The notes below the pieces were generated by a model. It saw nothing but the letters and a program-made list of their open reading frames with translations, searched no databases and was not told the DNA's origin. Of a DNA stretch of 64,000 bases, positions 25,976-34,554 are shown piece after piece. A program made the translations under genes and the position numbers. Numbering within the stretch: position 1 is the stretch's first letter; each line of letters starts with the position of its first letter. The DNA is taken from contig JBKCUA010000002.1 in NCBI GenBank assembly GCA_046318675.1, forward strand, positions 1 to 64,000, read 5' to 3'. Origin of the DNA: JBKCUA01 sp046318675. GTDB taxonomy: Bacteria > Pseudomonadota > Alphaproteobacteria > JAJTHO01.

Positions 25976-27376
25976 TTATGCCCGTTTTTCCCGTCGTCGT
26001 TGGGCTGAATTGGCAATCCCTAACCCTTCCCGGTATTTAGCGACAGTGCGCCGGGCTACATCTATCCCTTCTTTTCCAAGGATTTCCACAAGAGTTTCAT
26101 CAGAAAGCGGTTTTGTTGGATTTTCATTTTCTATGATGGTGCTGATGCGGTGTTGCACCGTTCTGGCGGAGATAGCTCCTTCTTGACCAACCACGTTCTT
26201 GAGACCAGCGGCGAAAAAATATTTTAGTTCCATGGTACCGCGAGGACTGGCGAGGTATTTTTTAGTGGTGATACGGCTGACGGTACTTTCATGGATACCA
26301 AGGTCTTCGGCGATTTCCCGTAGTACCATGGGGCGAAGATAGCGAATCCCTTTATCGAAAAAGTCTTGTTGTCTCGCCACCAGTGCTGTTGTTACCCGCA
26401 TGATGGTTTCCGCCCGCTGGGCGAGTGCTTTAAGCAAAAAACTACCGTTCTGATGGCAGGTGCTCAGGAATTTTTTCTGTTCTTTATCAGACATCATTCC
26501 GGAGGCTTTTTGGTAGAAAGTGCTGTTGAGAACAATATGAGGCTGAGCCTGGGGGTTTAGTTCTGCTGTCCATTCACCATTGGCATTTTTACACACAAAG
26601 ACATCGGGGATCATGGCCTCGACGGGGACGTGAAGGAATCTTGCCCCTGGTTTTGGATCAAGGCTTTTTAATTCTGCAAGCATTTCCGCTAATGTATCGC
26701 TATCGCAGCCGATAATTTTTTGTAATTTGGTGTGTTCCCGCGTTGCTACTAAGGGTAAATTTTCTAGAAGGGTTGCCATCCACGGATCAAGATGCCCGCG
26801 GTCGCGTAGCTGTAAGGCCAAGCATTCTTTTAAAGACCGGGCAAATACCCCTGCTGGTTCACAGTGTTGCAGGCGCAGTAGCATCGCTTCTACGACGATA
26901 ACGTCTTCACTAAGACGTTCGGCCACACGTGTTATATCTTCGGTAAAGTACCCTGATCCATCTAATATATCAATAAGTTGTGCGGCTATTAGGCGTTCGT
27001 GCCCTTCGGAAAACATTAGGCCTGCTTGACGGCTGAGATGATCTGTTAAGGTAATGGTATCCGTTAGGCTGACCAGGCGATCGCCCTCCGCATGACCGCT
27101 GGCATCCCAGGCAGCCCCATCGCCCTCGGCGGTGCGCCAGTCGCCTTCGCCACTATCGAGATCGGGGAGATCGTCGGGGATATCAACGCCTGTTCCCTCG
27201 CTGTCTGGGGCGGTTTCTTGCACTTCTAATAAGGGGTTGATGAGGAGTTCGCCTTCAATCAAGCTGGCCAGTTCTTGCTGGGAGGTTTGCAGCAAGGCAA
27301 TGGCCTGCCGCAATTGCGGCGTCATCATCAAGCCTTGTGCCTGGCGTATATCTAATCCTTGGCGATTTTCAGCCAT
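25976..27376 (-). CDS. rpoN: RNA polymerase sigma-54 factor
   Basis: Alternative sigma factor for nitrogen, flagellar or stress promoters, 466 residues. Region I is Gln/Leu-rich with M-T-P-Q-L-R-Q-A-I-A-L-L-Q near residue 18. An acidic region II follows (about 60-85), then the core-binding region. The near-C-terminal RpoN box A-R-R-T-V-A-K-Y-R-E, which reads the -24 element, is perfect. It converges on the PAS gene with 5 bases between stops. The usual downstream partner, a hibernation-promoting factor gene, is not present. Confidence 0.96.
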   Translation of the reverse strand: MAENRQGLDIRQAQGLMMTPQLRQAIALLQTSQQELASLIEGELLINPLLEVQETAPDSEGTGVDIPDDLPDLDSGEGDWRTAEGDGAAWDASGHAEGDRLVSLTDTITLTDHLSRQAGLMFSEGHERLIAAQLIDILDGSGYFTEDITRVAERLSEDVIVVEAMLLRLQHCEPAGVFARSLKECLALQLRDRGHLDPWMATLLENLPLVATREHTKLQKIIGCDSDTLAEMLAELKSLDPKPGARFLHVPVEAMIPDVFVCKNANGEWTAELNPQAQPHIVLNSTFYQKASGMMSDKEQKKFLSTCHQNGSFLLKALAQRAETIMRVTTALVARQQDFFDKGIRYLRPMVLREIAEDLGIHESTVSRITTKKYLASPRGTMELKYFFAAGLKNVVGQEGAISARTVQHRISTIIENENPTKPLSDETLVEILGKEGIDVARRTVAKYREGLGIANSAQRRREKRA

Positions 27377-27538
27377 TCATGCGTCCTTTGTGGTGTTTTG
27401 TGCAAGAATCATACCGTAAAAAGATTAGGGTATGGTTAAAGGCCTCGTATGTTGAGAATGAATGCATCGGAAGATTTCGGATGCGTTCAGTATAACAAGA
27501 AAGGAGACTTAACAGCTTGTATTCTGTTATAGTGTGCT

Positions 27539-28501
27539 ATGTCTTCTGATATAGTTGCTTTAATAGCTCATCTTCAGGGTGGAGGTCTGATCTTAATGCC
27601 CACGGAAACGGTGTGGGGGTTGGCTGCCGATGCCCGCAGCCCGGAAGCAGTGGGTAAAATTTATGCCCTGAAAGGCCGCCCAGCGTATAATCCGTTGATT
27701 GTCCATGTTGCCGATGCGGCGGCAGCGCGTGGCATTGCAGTGTTTGATGATCGGGCGGAACATCTGGCGGCGGCGTTGTGGCCGGGGCCATTAACCTTAG
27801 TCCTGCCCATGCGCTATGAGGCGGGATTGGCCGCCTTGGTGACGGCGGGGCTACCTACTGTAGCGGTACGGGTGCCGTCTCACTCTGGTGCGGCGGCGTT
27901 GTGTCGGGCTGCGGGATTTCCCTTGGCAGCACCATCGGCCAACCTATCGGGACAACTTAGCCCTACTCGGGCATCGGATATTGATCCTGTTTTTAAAAAA
28001 GAAGCCTTATTGCTGGACGATGGAACTCCGGCTGCGGTTGGGGTGGAGTCAACCATTGTGGCTTTGGATGGTGATGGTTGGCGGGTGTTGCGTGTTGGGG
28101 GAATTCCTATGGAAAAGCTTGAGGCGATTCTTGGGAGTGCCCCCAAACGTGTGGAAGAGGGTATCAGGGCACCGGGGATGATGGTTCGACATTATGCGCC
28201 AACAACCCCGTTGCGGCTTAATGCAACAGAGGCGTTAATAAATGAAGCATTGCTATGTTTTGGTCAACCGGAACCAAATGGCGGTGCTGTGCGTAAAAAC
28301 CTCAGTCTTTCAGGAAATCTTGAAGAAGCCGCCCGTAATCTTTATGCGTTCCTGCACGACCTTGATCACAGAGGTTATCAGGGTATTGCTGTTGTTCCAA
28401 TTCCATATCAAGGCATTGGCGTTGCTATCAACGATCGCTTGCAACGTGCCGCAACGCCCGCCATGATGCCGTCATGCGTTACTGGTTCTTTATTCCCCTG
28501 A
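27539..28501 (+). CDS. tsaC: L-threonylcarbamoyladenylate synthase (Sua5-type)
   Basis: Makes threonylcarbamoyl-AMP from threonine, bicarbonate and ATP, the first step of t6A37 tRNA modification. 320 residues, the long Sua5 form: a YrdC domain (about 1-200) with P-T-E-T-V-W-G-L, K-G-R-P and A-P-S-A-N-L-S-G, then the C-terminal Sua5 domain beginning around A-P-G-M-M-V-R-H-Y-A-P. No Shine-Dalgarno is close to the ATG; a TATAGT box lies 5 bases before it, so the transcript may be leaderless. The end overlaps bamD by 28 bases. Confidence 0.93.
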   Translation: MSSDIVALIAHLQGGGLILMPTETVWGLAADARSPEAVGKIYALKGRPAYNPLIVHVADAAAARGIAVFDDRAEHLAAALWPGPLTLVLPMRYEAGLAALVTAGLPTVAVRVPSHSGAAALCRAAGFPLAAPSANLSGQLSPTRASDIDPVFKKEALLLDDGTPAAVGVESTIVALDGDGWRVLRVGGIPMEKLEAILGSAPKRVEEGIRAPGMMVRHYAPTTPLRLNATEALINEALLCFGQPEPNGGAVRKNLSLSGNLEEAARNLYAFLHDLDHRGYQGIAVVPIPYQGIGVAINDRLQRAATPAMMPSCVTGSLFP

Positions 28502-29232
28502 TCGTGTTATTGTCCGCTTGTGCCGGTAATGAAAAAGATAAACTTTTTGAAGACGATAAGCCAGTTGAAATTCTTTATAATGAAGCCGCAGATGCCGAGG
28601 TAGAAGGTAGTTTTAAGAAAGCGGCTAAGCTTTTTGAAGAAGTCGAACGCCAGCACCCTTATTCCACTTGGGCTAAGCAAGCCCAGATTATGTACCCTTA
28701 CGTTTTGTATCAGGATAGTCAGTATGATGAGGCGGTAGTGGCGATTGATCGATACCTTGACTTGCATCCTGCAAGTGCTGAGGCACCCTATGCGTTATAC
28801 CTTCGTGCACTGTGCTCATATGAACAAATTACTGATATTGCTCGTGATCAGGAAATGACTCAAAAAGCCCTAGCGGATCTGAATCAGGTGGTGCGTCGTT
28901 ATCCCAACACTCCGTATGCTAGGGATGCTGCTTTGAAAATTGATCTTACTAAAGATCACTTGGCGGGTAAAGAAATGGAAATTGGTCGGTTTTATTCACG
29001 TCAGCGTAACTATATTGCTGCCATCAATCGCTTTCGTAATGTTATTCGCGATTACCAAACTACCAGTCATGTGCCTGAGGCGTTATACCGTCTGACCGAA
29101 GTTTATCTTGCCCTTGGGTTGACCTCCGAGGCTAAGCGTAATGCTGCTGTGTTAGGGTATAACTACCCCGGTTCTGAATGGTATCAGAGCAGTTGGGACG
29201 TGTTGCATAAATCCGGGTTGACACCAGAATGA
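28474..29232 (+). CDS. bamD: outer membrane assembly lipoprotein BamD
   Basis: Essential component of the BAM complex that inserts beta-barrel proteins, 252 residues. The signal peptide ends in lipobox L-S-A-C (C16). Five tetratricopeptide repeats follow, with typical segments E-R-Q-H-P-Y-S-T-W-A, D-R-Y-L-D-L-H-P and V-R-R-Y-P-N-T-P-Y-A. It is anchored to the inner face of the outer membrane. The start lies inside tsaC in another frame, so translation is probably coupled. Confidence 0.95.
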   Translation: MRYWFFIPLIVLLSACAGNEKDKLFEDDKPVEILYNEAADAEVEGSFKKAAKLFEEVERQHPYSTWAKQAQIMYPYVLYQDSQYDEAVVAIDRYLDLHPASAEAPYALYLRALCSYEQITDIARDQEMTQKALADLNQVVRRYPNTPYARDAALKIDLTKDHLAGKEMEIGRFYSRQRNYIAAINRFRNVIRDYQTTSHVPEALYRLTEVYLALGLTSEAKRNAAVLGYNYPGSEWYQSSWDVLHKSGLTPE

Positions 29233-29292
29233 GGCATTGCCTTTCTCCGCGCAGAAGCGTAGCGTTTATCATCATCTAACGAAGAGGTTTTT

Positions 29293-29865
29293 ATGCGTTG
29301 TTTGCTGTCTAAGTTTTCTGTTGTTGATGAAGATATTTTTTTTTATTTGAATAGATTGGCGATGGTGTTGATGGTCGCAGCCCTGCTGATAGGGTGCAGT
29401 AGTGTTAAGGAAAATTCCGAGCAATCCTATCCTGCCGAGGAACAAAAAGAATATCGTTTCGGCAAGGTAACAGGGGATGAAGGTCTCGTGCTTTTTGGCG
29501 GTAAGAAAAACCGCAATGGTGGCGAGGGCGGCGGTGGAACGGGCATTGGTGTCAATGCTTTTTTATGGAAAGCATCCTTGGATACCGTGAGTTTTATGCC
29601 TTTGGCTTCGGCGGATCCTTTTGGTGGGGTGATTTTAACGGAGTGGTACACGCCGCCCCAGACATCCGATGAACGGATGAAAATTTCTGTCTTTATTCAA
29701 GATAAGCAATTGCGTGCGGATGGTCTAAAAGTGGTAATTTTCCGGCAACGTAAAGAAGGCAGTGACTGGCGGGATCAGGCGTCTGATACAGCAACGTCAC
29801 GCAAAATTGAAGATGCTATTTTAACGCGGGCGCGACAGTTGCGAATTGAATCGGTTGGTGGATAG
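29293..29865 (+). CDS. DUF3576 family lipoprotein
   Basis: Predicted lipoprotein of 190 residues, a family largely restricted to Alphaproteobacteria. The lipobox is L-I-G-C35. The residues before the hydrophobic core are unusually long and include acidic residues, so the true start could be later, although GAGG precedes the first ATG. A Gly-rich linker (about 70-85) leads into the conserved G-I-G-V-N-A-F-L-W-K-A-S-L-D and P-L-A-S-A-D-P-F-G-G-V segments. The function is unknown. It sits between bamD and mreD, in an envelope-assembly neighbourhood. Confidence 0.85.
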   Translation: MRCLLSKFSVVDEDIFFYLNRLAMVLMVAALLIGCSSVKENSEQSYPAEEQKEYRFGKVTGDEGLVLFGGKKNRNGGEGGGGTGIGVNAFLWKASLDTVSFMPLASADPFGGVILTEWYTPPQTSDERMKISVFIQDKQLRADGLKVVIFRQRKEGSDWRDQASDTATSRKIEDAILTRARQLRIESVGG

Positions 29866-29885
29866 TTGCTCTTTACCAGAGCAAC
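29865..29885. other. inverted repeat between the DUF3576 gene and mreD
   Basis: GTTGCTCT pairs with AGAGCAAC around a 5-base loop, beginning at the last base of the DUF3576 stop codon. No T-run follows on either strand, so it looks more like an mRNA-processing or stabilising hairpin than a terminator. Confidence 0.4.
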
Positions 29886-29927
29886 ACGGTAGCATACTGT
29901 GCAACATAATAACTAGGCCGTGATTCA

Positions 29928-30401
29928 ATGCCTCGAACTATATTATTACTGATAATACTTTTTTTTACTATTGCCGCAGGAGCAGCGGTTCGCGGTTATT
30001 TAAGTAGTTATTTTGTGCCTTCATTGGGATTATTGTTTTATTGTGCACTTGGAATACAGTCTCGTACTTTGGGCTCGGTAATTGTGCCGCTGTTGGTGGG
30101 GCTTGGCGAAGATGCTTTGCAATCTACCCCGTTTGGTGCCAATGCAGTGCTTTTTTTACTAAGCTTTTACTGGATTAAGGCAAAAAGAGATATTATTCTT
30201 GCGCTTCCTCATGGTGGCCGCTGGTTATTGGGGACAATATGGCTTTTATTTTTGCAGGCTATTTTGGTTTTGTGGCTTGTGCTTTTCCAAGAAGGGGTTC
30301 CACCCTTATTGCCTCAGTTGCAGGTATTTTTTGCCAATATGATATTGTGGTTTGTAATAACGGGGTTTATGAAGCGCAGGCGACCTGTCCATGACGCTTA
30401 G
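29928..30401 (+). CDS. mreD: MreD-like rod-shape-determining membrane protein
   Basis: Small integral membrane protein of 157 residues with about five hydrophobic helices and a basic C-terminus (K-R-R-R). Sequence identity to MreD is always low; the call rests on size, topology, the G-L-G-E-D-A-L-Q-S-T-P-F-G-A-N-A segment (MreD proteins have a similar D-x-x-x-x-x-P-G/F-G loop), and position directly before mrdA and rodA. It overlaps mrdA by 11 bases. mreB and mreC, the usual upstream partners, are not in the window. Confidence 0.85.
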   Translation: MPRTILLLIILFFTIAAGAAVRGYLSSYFVPSLGLLFYCALGIQSRTLGSVIVPLLVGLGEDALQSTPFGANAVLFLLSFYWIKAKRDIILALPHGGRWLLGTIWLLFLQAILVLWLVLFQEGVPPLLPQLQVFFANMILWFVITGFMKRRRPVHDA

Positions 30402-32208
30402 CCACGATCGTTATCGCTTGTTCTCTAGGCGTGCCTTTTTGTTGGGCGGCATTCAGGCGGGCAGTTTTTTGATGTTGGCGGGACGGTTAACGCAAATTCA
30501 GCTTTTAGATGCCGAGACATATGGTGCCAAAGCTGAACAAAATCGGGTGAGCGAGCGGCTGTTGGCTCCCGTGCGTGGTCGCTTGCTTGATCGCAATGGA
30601 AGGACAATGGCCTTTAATCAAGATAGTTACCAAGTTGTATTGATCCCTGAAATGACAAATAATCCGGAAGAAGTGTTGGCTTTCTTGGAAAAAACCCTTT
30701 CTATTCATAGTAGTGCAATGAGTGCGGTGCGGAGAAGGTTGTCCACACAGTCGGCGTTTCTTCCTCTTGTTGTGCGGGATAATCTTACCTGGGCGGAATT
30801 GGCAACGCTGGAAATGCACGCAACGAATATCAGTGGTGTGCAGGTGGATAAGGTTCGCACCCGTAGTTATCCTTACGGTGCATCGGCAGCTCATGTGACG
30901 GGTTATGTTGGTGCTGTTTCAGAAAAAGATATTGCCAAAGATAAAACAGGCGATCCGGTACTACGTATTCCTGAGGCTCGCATCGGTAAAGCGGGGTTAG
31001 AGCGTACCCATGAGGATATCTTGCGGGGGCGTCCTGGTGTGCGCAAGCTTGAGGTCGATGCTCATGGCCGGGTGTTACGAACCTTGTACGAAAACGATGG
31101 CCAGTTTGGTAAGGATTTTGAAAGTAGTATTGATAGTGAATTACAGGCTTTTGCATTTCGCCGTTTGGGAGAAGAGAGTGGATCTGTGGTGGTGATGAAT
31201 TGCATGACTGGGGAGGTACTCGCGCTTACTACCGCACCATGTTATGATCCATCGTCTTTTTATTTTGGGATGCCGCCTGGATTGTGGAAGGAGCTGAACA
31301 GTAATCCAAAGGCACCTTTACTAAACAAACCCATTGCAGGACAATACGCGCCTGGTTCTACTTTTAAAATGATCACAGCCTTAGCAGCGTTGCGAAGTGG
31401 TATTAATCCGGAAATGACAGTTTATTGTGATGGTTCTTATCCCCTTGGCAATCATGTGTTTCATTGCTGGAAGAAAGAAGGTCATGGCACGATGAATTTG
31501 CATTCTGGGTTGGCTCATTCGTGCGATGTATATTTTTATGATATAGCTCGCCGTGTGGGTATTGATGCCATTGCTGAGGCGGCTTTTATACTTGGGCTTG
31601 GACAAAAAACAGGTATTGAAATTGAAGGGGAAAAATCAGGCCTTATTCCTACGGAACGATGGAAACGTCGCCGTCATCGTGCCCCTTGGACAACGGGCGA
31701 ATCTTTAAATGCCGGAATTGGACAAGGGTATATTTTGGCTACGCCGTTGCAGCTTGCGGTTATGTCTGCACGCTTAGCCAGTGGTGTTAGTGTTTTGCCG
31801 AGACTATCCCGTGTTTCTGAGAAAAATCCTGTAGATAAATTTGTACCGCTGCCTTTGGATACCCAGCACTTAAGTCTTATTCGCAGTGCAATGTATACCG
31901 TTGTAAATAGTGCCGGAGGCACAGCATATGGGGCGCGTCTTAAAGAGGGAAGTTTTTCGATGGCTGGAAAAACTGGAACAGCTCAAGTGCGACGAATCAC
32001 AATGGAGGAACGCTCCGGAGGAGTGCGCAAAAATGAAGAACTACCGTGGCAGTTGCGCGATCATGCGCTTTTTGTTGCGTATGCTCCTGCAGAAGCTCCT
32101 AAGTATGCAGTTAGTGTCATTGTGGAACATGGGGGCAGTGGCTCTAAAGTAGCCGCGCCCATAGCCCGGGATGTTCTCGGTTATTTATACGAGAATCAAA
32201 ATGTTTAG
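30391..32208 (+). CDS. mrdA: penicillin-binding protein 2, elongasome transpeptidase
   Basis: Class B PBP that cross-links lateral-wall peptidoglycan, 605 residues. A single N-terminal transmembrane helix (about 15-32) anchors a periplasmic protein. The pedestal domain holds R-G-R-L-L-D-R-N-G. Catalytic motifs are S323-T-F-K326, S377-C-D379 (the PBP2-type SxD) and K527-T-G529. It lies between mreD (11-base overlap) and rodA (8-base overlap), its glycosyltransferase partner. Confidence 0.96.
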   Translation: MTLSHDRYRLFSRRAFLLGGIQAGSFLMLAGRLTQIQLLDAETYGAKAEQNRVSERLLAPVRGRLLDRNGRTMAFNQDSYQVVLIPEMTNNPEEVLAFLEKTLSIHSSAMSAVRRRLSTQSAFLPLVVRDNLTWAELATLEMHATNISGVQVDKVRTRSYPYGASAAHVTGYVGAVSEKDIAKDKTGDPVLRIPEARIGKAGLERTHEDILRGRPGVRKLEVDAHGRVLRTLYENDGQFGKDFESSIDSELQAFAFRRLGEESGSVVVMNCMTGEVLALTTAPCYDPSSFYFGMPPGLWKELNSNPKAPLLNKPIAGQYAPGSTFKMITALAALRSGINPEMTVYCDGSYPLGNHVFHCWKKEGHGTMNLHSGLAHSCDVYFYDIARRVGIDAIAEAAFILGLGQKTGIEIEGEKSGLIPTERWKRRRHRAPWTTGESLNAGIGQGYILATPLQLAVMSARLASGVSVLPRLSRVSEKNPVDKFVPLPLDTQHLSLIRSAMYTVVNSAGGTAYGARLKEGSFSMAGKTGTAQVRRITMEERSGGVRKNEELPWQLRDHALFVAYAPAEAPKYAVSVIVEHGGSGSKVAAPIARDVLGYLYENQNV

Positions 32209-33298
32209 GCCGATGCACGGATGGCCGGTTGGATTTATTCTGGCGATCTGTCTGCTGTCTGGTGTGGGTATAGGTTTGCTTTATTCTGCTGGTGGTGGTA
32301 CTTGGGATGTCTGGGCAAGCACGCAGGCTTTTCGTTTTGGGGTTTGTTTAATAGGGTTATTGATTATTGCTCAAATTCCGCCGAAGTTTTTTTTATCATT
32401 GGCTTATCCTGTATATTGTCTTTGTGTTATTTTGCTTATTTTTGTTGAGGTTGGAGGTATTGTTGGTAAGGGTGCGCAACGATGGATGGACGTTGGTGGG
32501 TTGAAGTTGCAGCCATCAGAGTTGATGAAAATTGCTTTGGTGTTAGCTCTGGCACGGTATTTTCATGAGGTAACCACGAAAGAAGCGCGAAGCCCGTTAT
32601 TTTTGCTCCCGGCTATTATCCTAATTGCGATTCCCGTAGGCTTGGTATTGTTGCAACCGAACTTAGGAACTGCCTTGTTATTAAGTCTTGGTGGTGGGGC
32701 AATGCTGTTTTTTGCCGGGGTGCCGATTAGTTGGTTTGTGGTGCTGGGCCTGTTGGCTGCAGCGGCGGTTCCTTTTGCTTGGGAGATATTGCTTCATGAT
32801 TATCAGAAAGAGCGAGTTTTGACATTTCTTGATCCTAGCCGCGATCCTTTAGGCGCAGGGTATCATATTACCCAGTCAAAAATTGCCTTTGGGGCGGGGG
32901 GATTTTTGGGTAAAGGTTTTTTAAACGGTTCCCAGAATCAGTTGGATTTTCTTCCTGAAAAACATACAGATTTTATTTTTACTGTCTTGGCGGAGGAATT
33001 TGGTCTGGTGGGATCATTGTGCGTGTTGGGTTTAACTTGGTATATTATTTCTCAGTGCTATCGCTTTGCTGGTCAGTCACCATACAGTTTTAGTCGCTTG
33101 GTGTGTGGCGGTATAGCTATGACTTTTTTTAGTTATATTTTGGTTAATGTGGGGATGATTACTGGTATTTTTCCGGTGGTCGGTGTTCCTTATCCTTTGT
33201 TATCGTATGGTGGAACCTCGATGTTGACGATGATGATAGGTTTTGGGTTAGTCACTGGTATTGCAAGAGAAAATCAACGTCAACGAGGTCGGTGGTAG
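32201..33298 (+). CDS. rodA: peptidoglycan glycosyltransferase RodA
   Basis: SEDS-family polymerase of lipid II in the elongasome, 365 residues from the ATG at 32201. An in-frame ATG at 32171 lies within mrdA and would add ten non-family residues. About ten membrane helices are predicted. Signatures are R-W-M-D-V-G-G-L-K-L-Q-P-S-E near the middle, L-L-Q-P-N-L-G-T-A-L, the loop with D-F-I-F-T-V-L-A-E-E-F-G, and P-Y-P-L-L-S-Y-G-G-T-S near the end. Confidence 0.96.
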   Translation: MFRPMHGWPVGFILAICLLSGVGIGLLYSAGGGTWDVWASTQAFRFGVCLIGLLIIAQIPPKFFLSLAYPVYCLCVILLIFVEVGGIVGKGAQRWMDVGGLKLQPSELMKIALVLALARYFHEVTTKEARSPLFLLPAIILIAIPVGLVLLQPNLGTALLLSLGGGAMLFFAGVPISWFVVLGLLAAAAVPFAWEILLHDYQKERVLTFLDPSRDPLGAGYHITQSKIAFGAGGFLGKGFLNGSQNQLDFLPEKHTDFIFTVLAEEFGLVGSLCVLGLTWYIISQCYRFAGQSPYSFSRLVCGGIAMTFFSYILVNVGMITGIFPVVGVPYPLLSYGGTSMLTMMIGFGLVTGIARENQRQRGRW

Positions 33299-33301
33299 CA
33301 G

Positions 33302-34477
33302 GTGGTGCATGACGTACTTATTGCCGGTGGTGGTCCGGTTGGGGCGAGCCTAGCGTTGGATTTGGTTCAGCGCGGAATACAAGTTCAAATATTAGAAGCA
33401 CGTTCTCCATTGGGGCAACCGAAGGTTGGTCTTGATCCGCGGACTCTGGCACTCAATGCGGGGAGTATAGCATATTTACAAAAGCTTGGTATTTGGTCTT
33501 TTTTAGCAGATAAAGCCAGTGCTATTCAGCGGATTATTGTAGCGGAAAAAGGCAGCCAAGCAGCTACCCATTTTCAAGCAAAGACGGCGAATGATCCCAT
33601 GGGGGTCATTGTCACCAGTGATGCCTTGCAGCGGGCTTTGGATGCAGCGTTGGCGGCACGGGACGTTAAAATTCACTACAACACGCCGCTGAATAATATT
33701 GAATGGACATCGGGGTGTGCTGTGGCGGAGGGGATTACTACACCATTGCTTATTGCTGCTGATGGTCGAGGTTCTAAGGCCGCCGCTGCGGCGGGTTTAT
33801 ACCCTGAGGTGTATGATTATGGACAAAAAGCTTTGGTGACAGTGCTCAGTCATCCTAACCCGCATCACAATACTGCTGTTGAACTGTTTACGCCTCAAGG
33901 GCCGGTAGCTTTACTTCCCATGGTTGGCAATTTTTCCGCTCTGGTGTGGACGGATACTCCCCTGCGGGCACAGTCGTTTGCGGCCTTGGAAAAAACTTGG
34001 TTTGAGGAGGCGTTGCACCGTGCCGTTGGTGAGTCGTTTCTTGGGCGTCTGGTGCTGGAAACCGAGCGATTACTCTATCCCCTGCAACGTCGAGTGTTGC
34101 CCCGGTTGACAACAACGCGCTTTGCTGCCGTGGGCGATGCCGGACACCGACTGCATCCGTTGGCGGGACAAGGCCTTAATTTAGGGCTGCGGGATGCGGC
34201 GGCGTTGGCGTCTATTGTGGCGGAAGCTATGCACTTAGGTATGGACCCCGGCAGTGAAGAGGTGCTGCGCCGTTATGAGCATCGCCGCGTCGCCGATATT
34301 TCCCTGATGTCTACGGCTACCCACGGCATTAACGCTGTTTTTTCTTCACATTATGCGGTTGTTCGTGCCGGACGCCGTGTGGCTCTTCGGGTGGTGAACG
34401 CTCTCCCGCCTTTAGGACGTTTGTTAACCAGCCATGCCATGGGGGATAGTATTGTGGCAAGGCGGTCGGTTCAGTAG
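33302..34477 (+). CDS. UbiH/COQ6-family FAD monooxygenase
   Basis: Class A flavoprotein hydroxylase, probably a ring hydroxylase of ubiquinone biosynthesis, 391 residues. The N-terminal FAD-binding loop is G-G-G-P-V-G. The second FAD motif, V-G-D-A-G-H-R-L-H-P-L-A-G-Q-G-L-N, is perfect. Which ring position it hydroxylates cannot be told from sequence. It starts at a GTG 3 bases after rodA, so it may be cotranscribed with the cell-shape genes. The stop codon lies within a 14-bp tandem duplication. Confidence 0.9.
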   Translation: MVHDVLIAGGGPVGASLALDLVQRGIQVQILEARSPLGQPKVGLDPRTLALNAGSIAYLQKLGIWSFLADKASAIQRIIVAEKGSQAATHFQAKTANDPMGVIVTSDALQRALDAALAARDVKIHYNTPLNNIEWTSGCAVAEGITTPLLIAADGRGSKAAAAAGLYPEVYDYGQKALVTVLSHPNPHHNTAVELFTPQGPVALLPMVGNFSALVWTDTPLRAQSFAALEKTWFEEALHRAVGESFLGRLVLETERLLYPLQRRVLPRLTTTRFAAVGDAGHRLHPLAGQGLNLGLRDAAALASIVAEAMHLGMDPGSEEVLRRYEHRRVADISLMSTATHGINAVFSSHYAVVRAGRRVALRVVNALPPLGRLLTSHAMGDSIVARRSVQ

Positions 34478-34494
34478 AAGCGGTTCAGTAGAAG
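34467..34494 (+). repeat. 14-bp perfect tandem duplication over a stop codon
   Basis: CGGTTCAGTAGAAG occurs twice back to back (34467-34480, 34481-34494). The first copy contains the TAG stop of the monooxygenase gene, so the duplication leaves the protein unchanged and only lengthens the spacer before thrS. Confidence 0.9.
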
Positions 34495-34554
34495 CTTGCA
34501 AACCTTCCCAATTTCTGGCCTTATGGCTGTCGACTTTATACCATTGAAGATAAA

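Noticed and set aside
30391..32208. SCD in place of SxN in penicillin-binding protein 2 as a lost motif
   Set aside because: PBP2 proteins normally have an S-x-D at this place, so the active site is ordinary.
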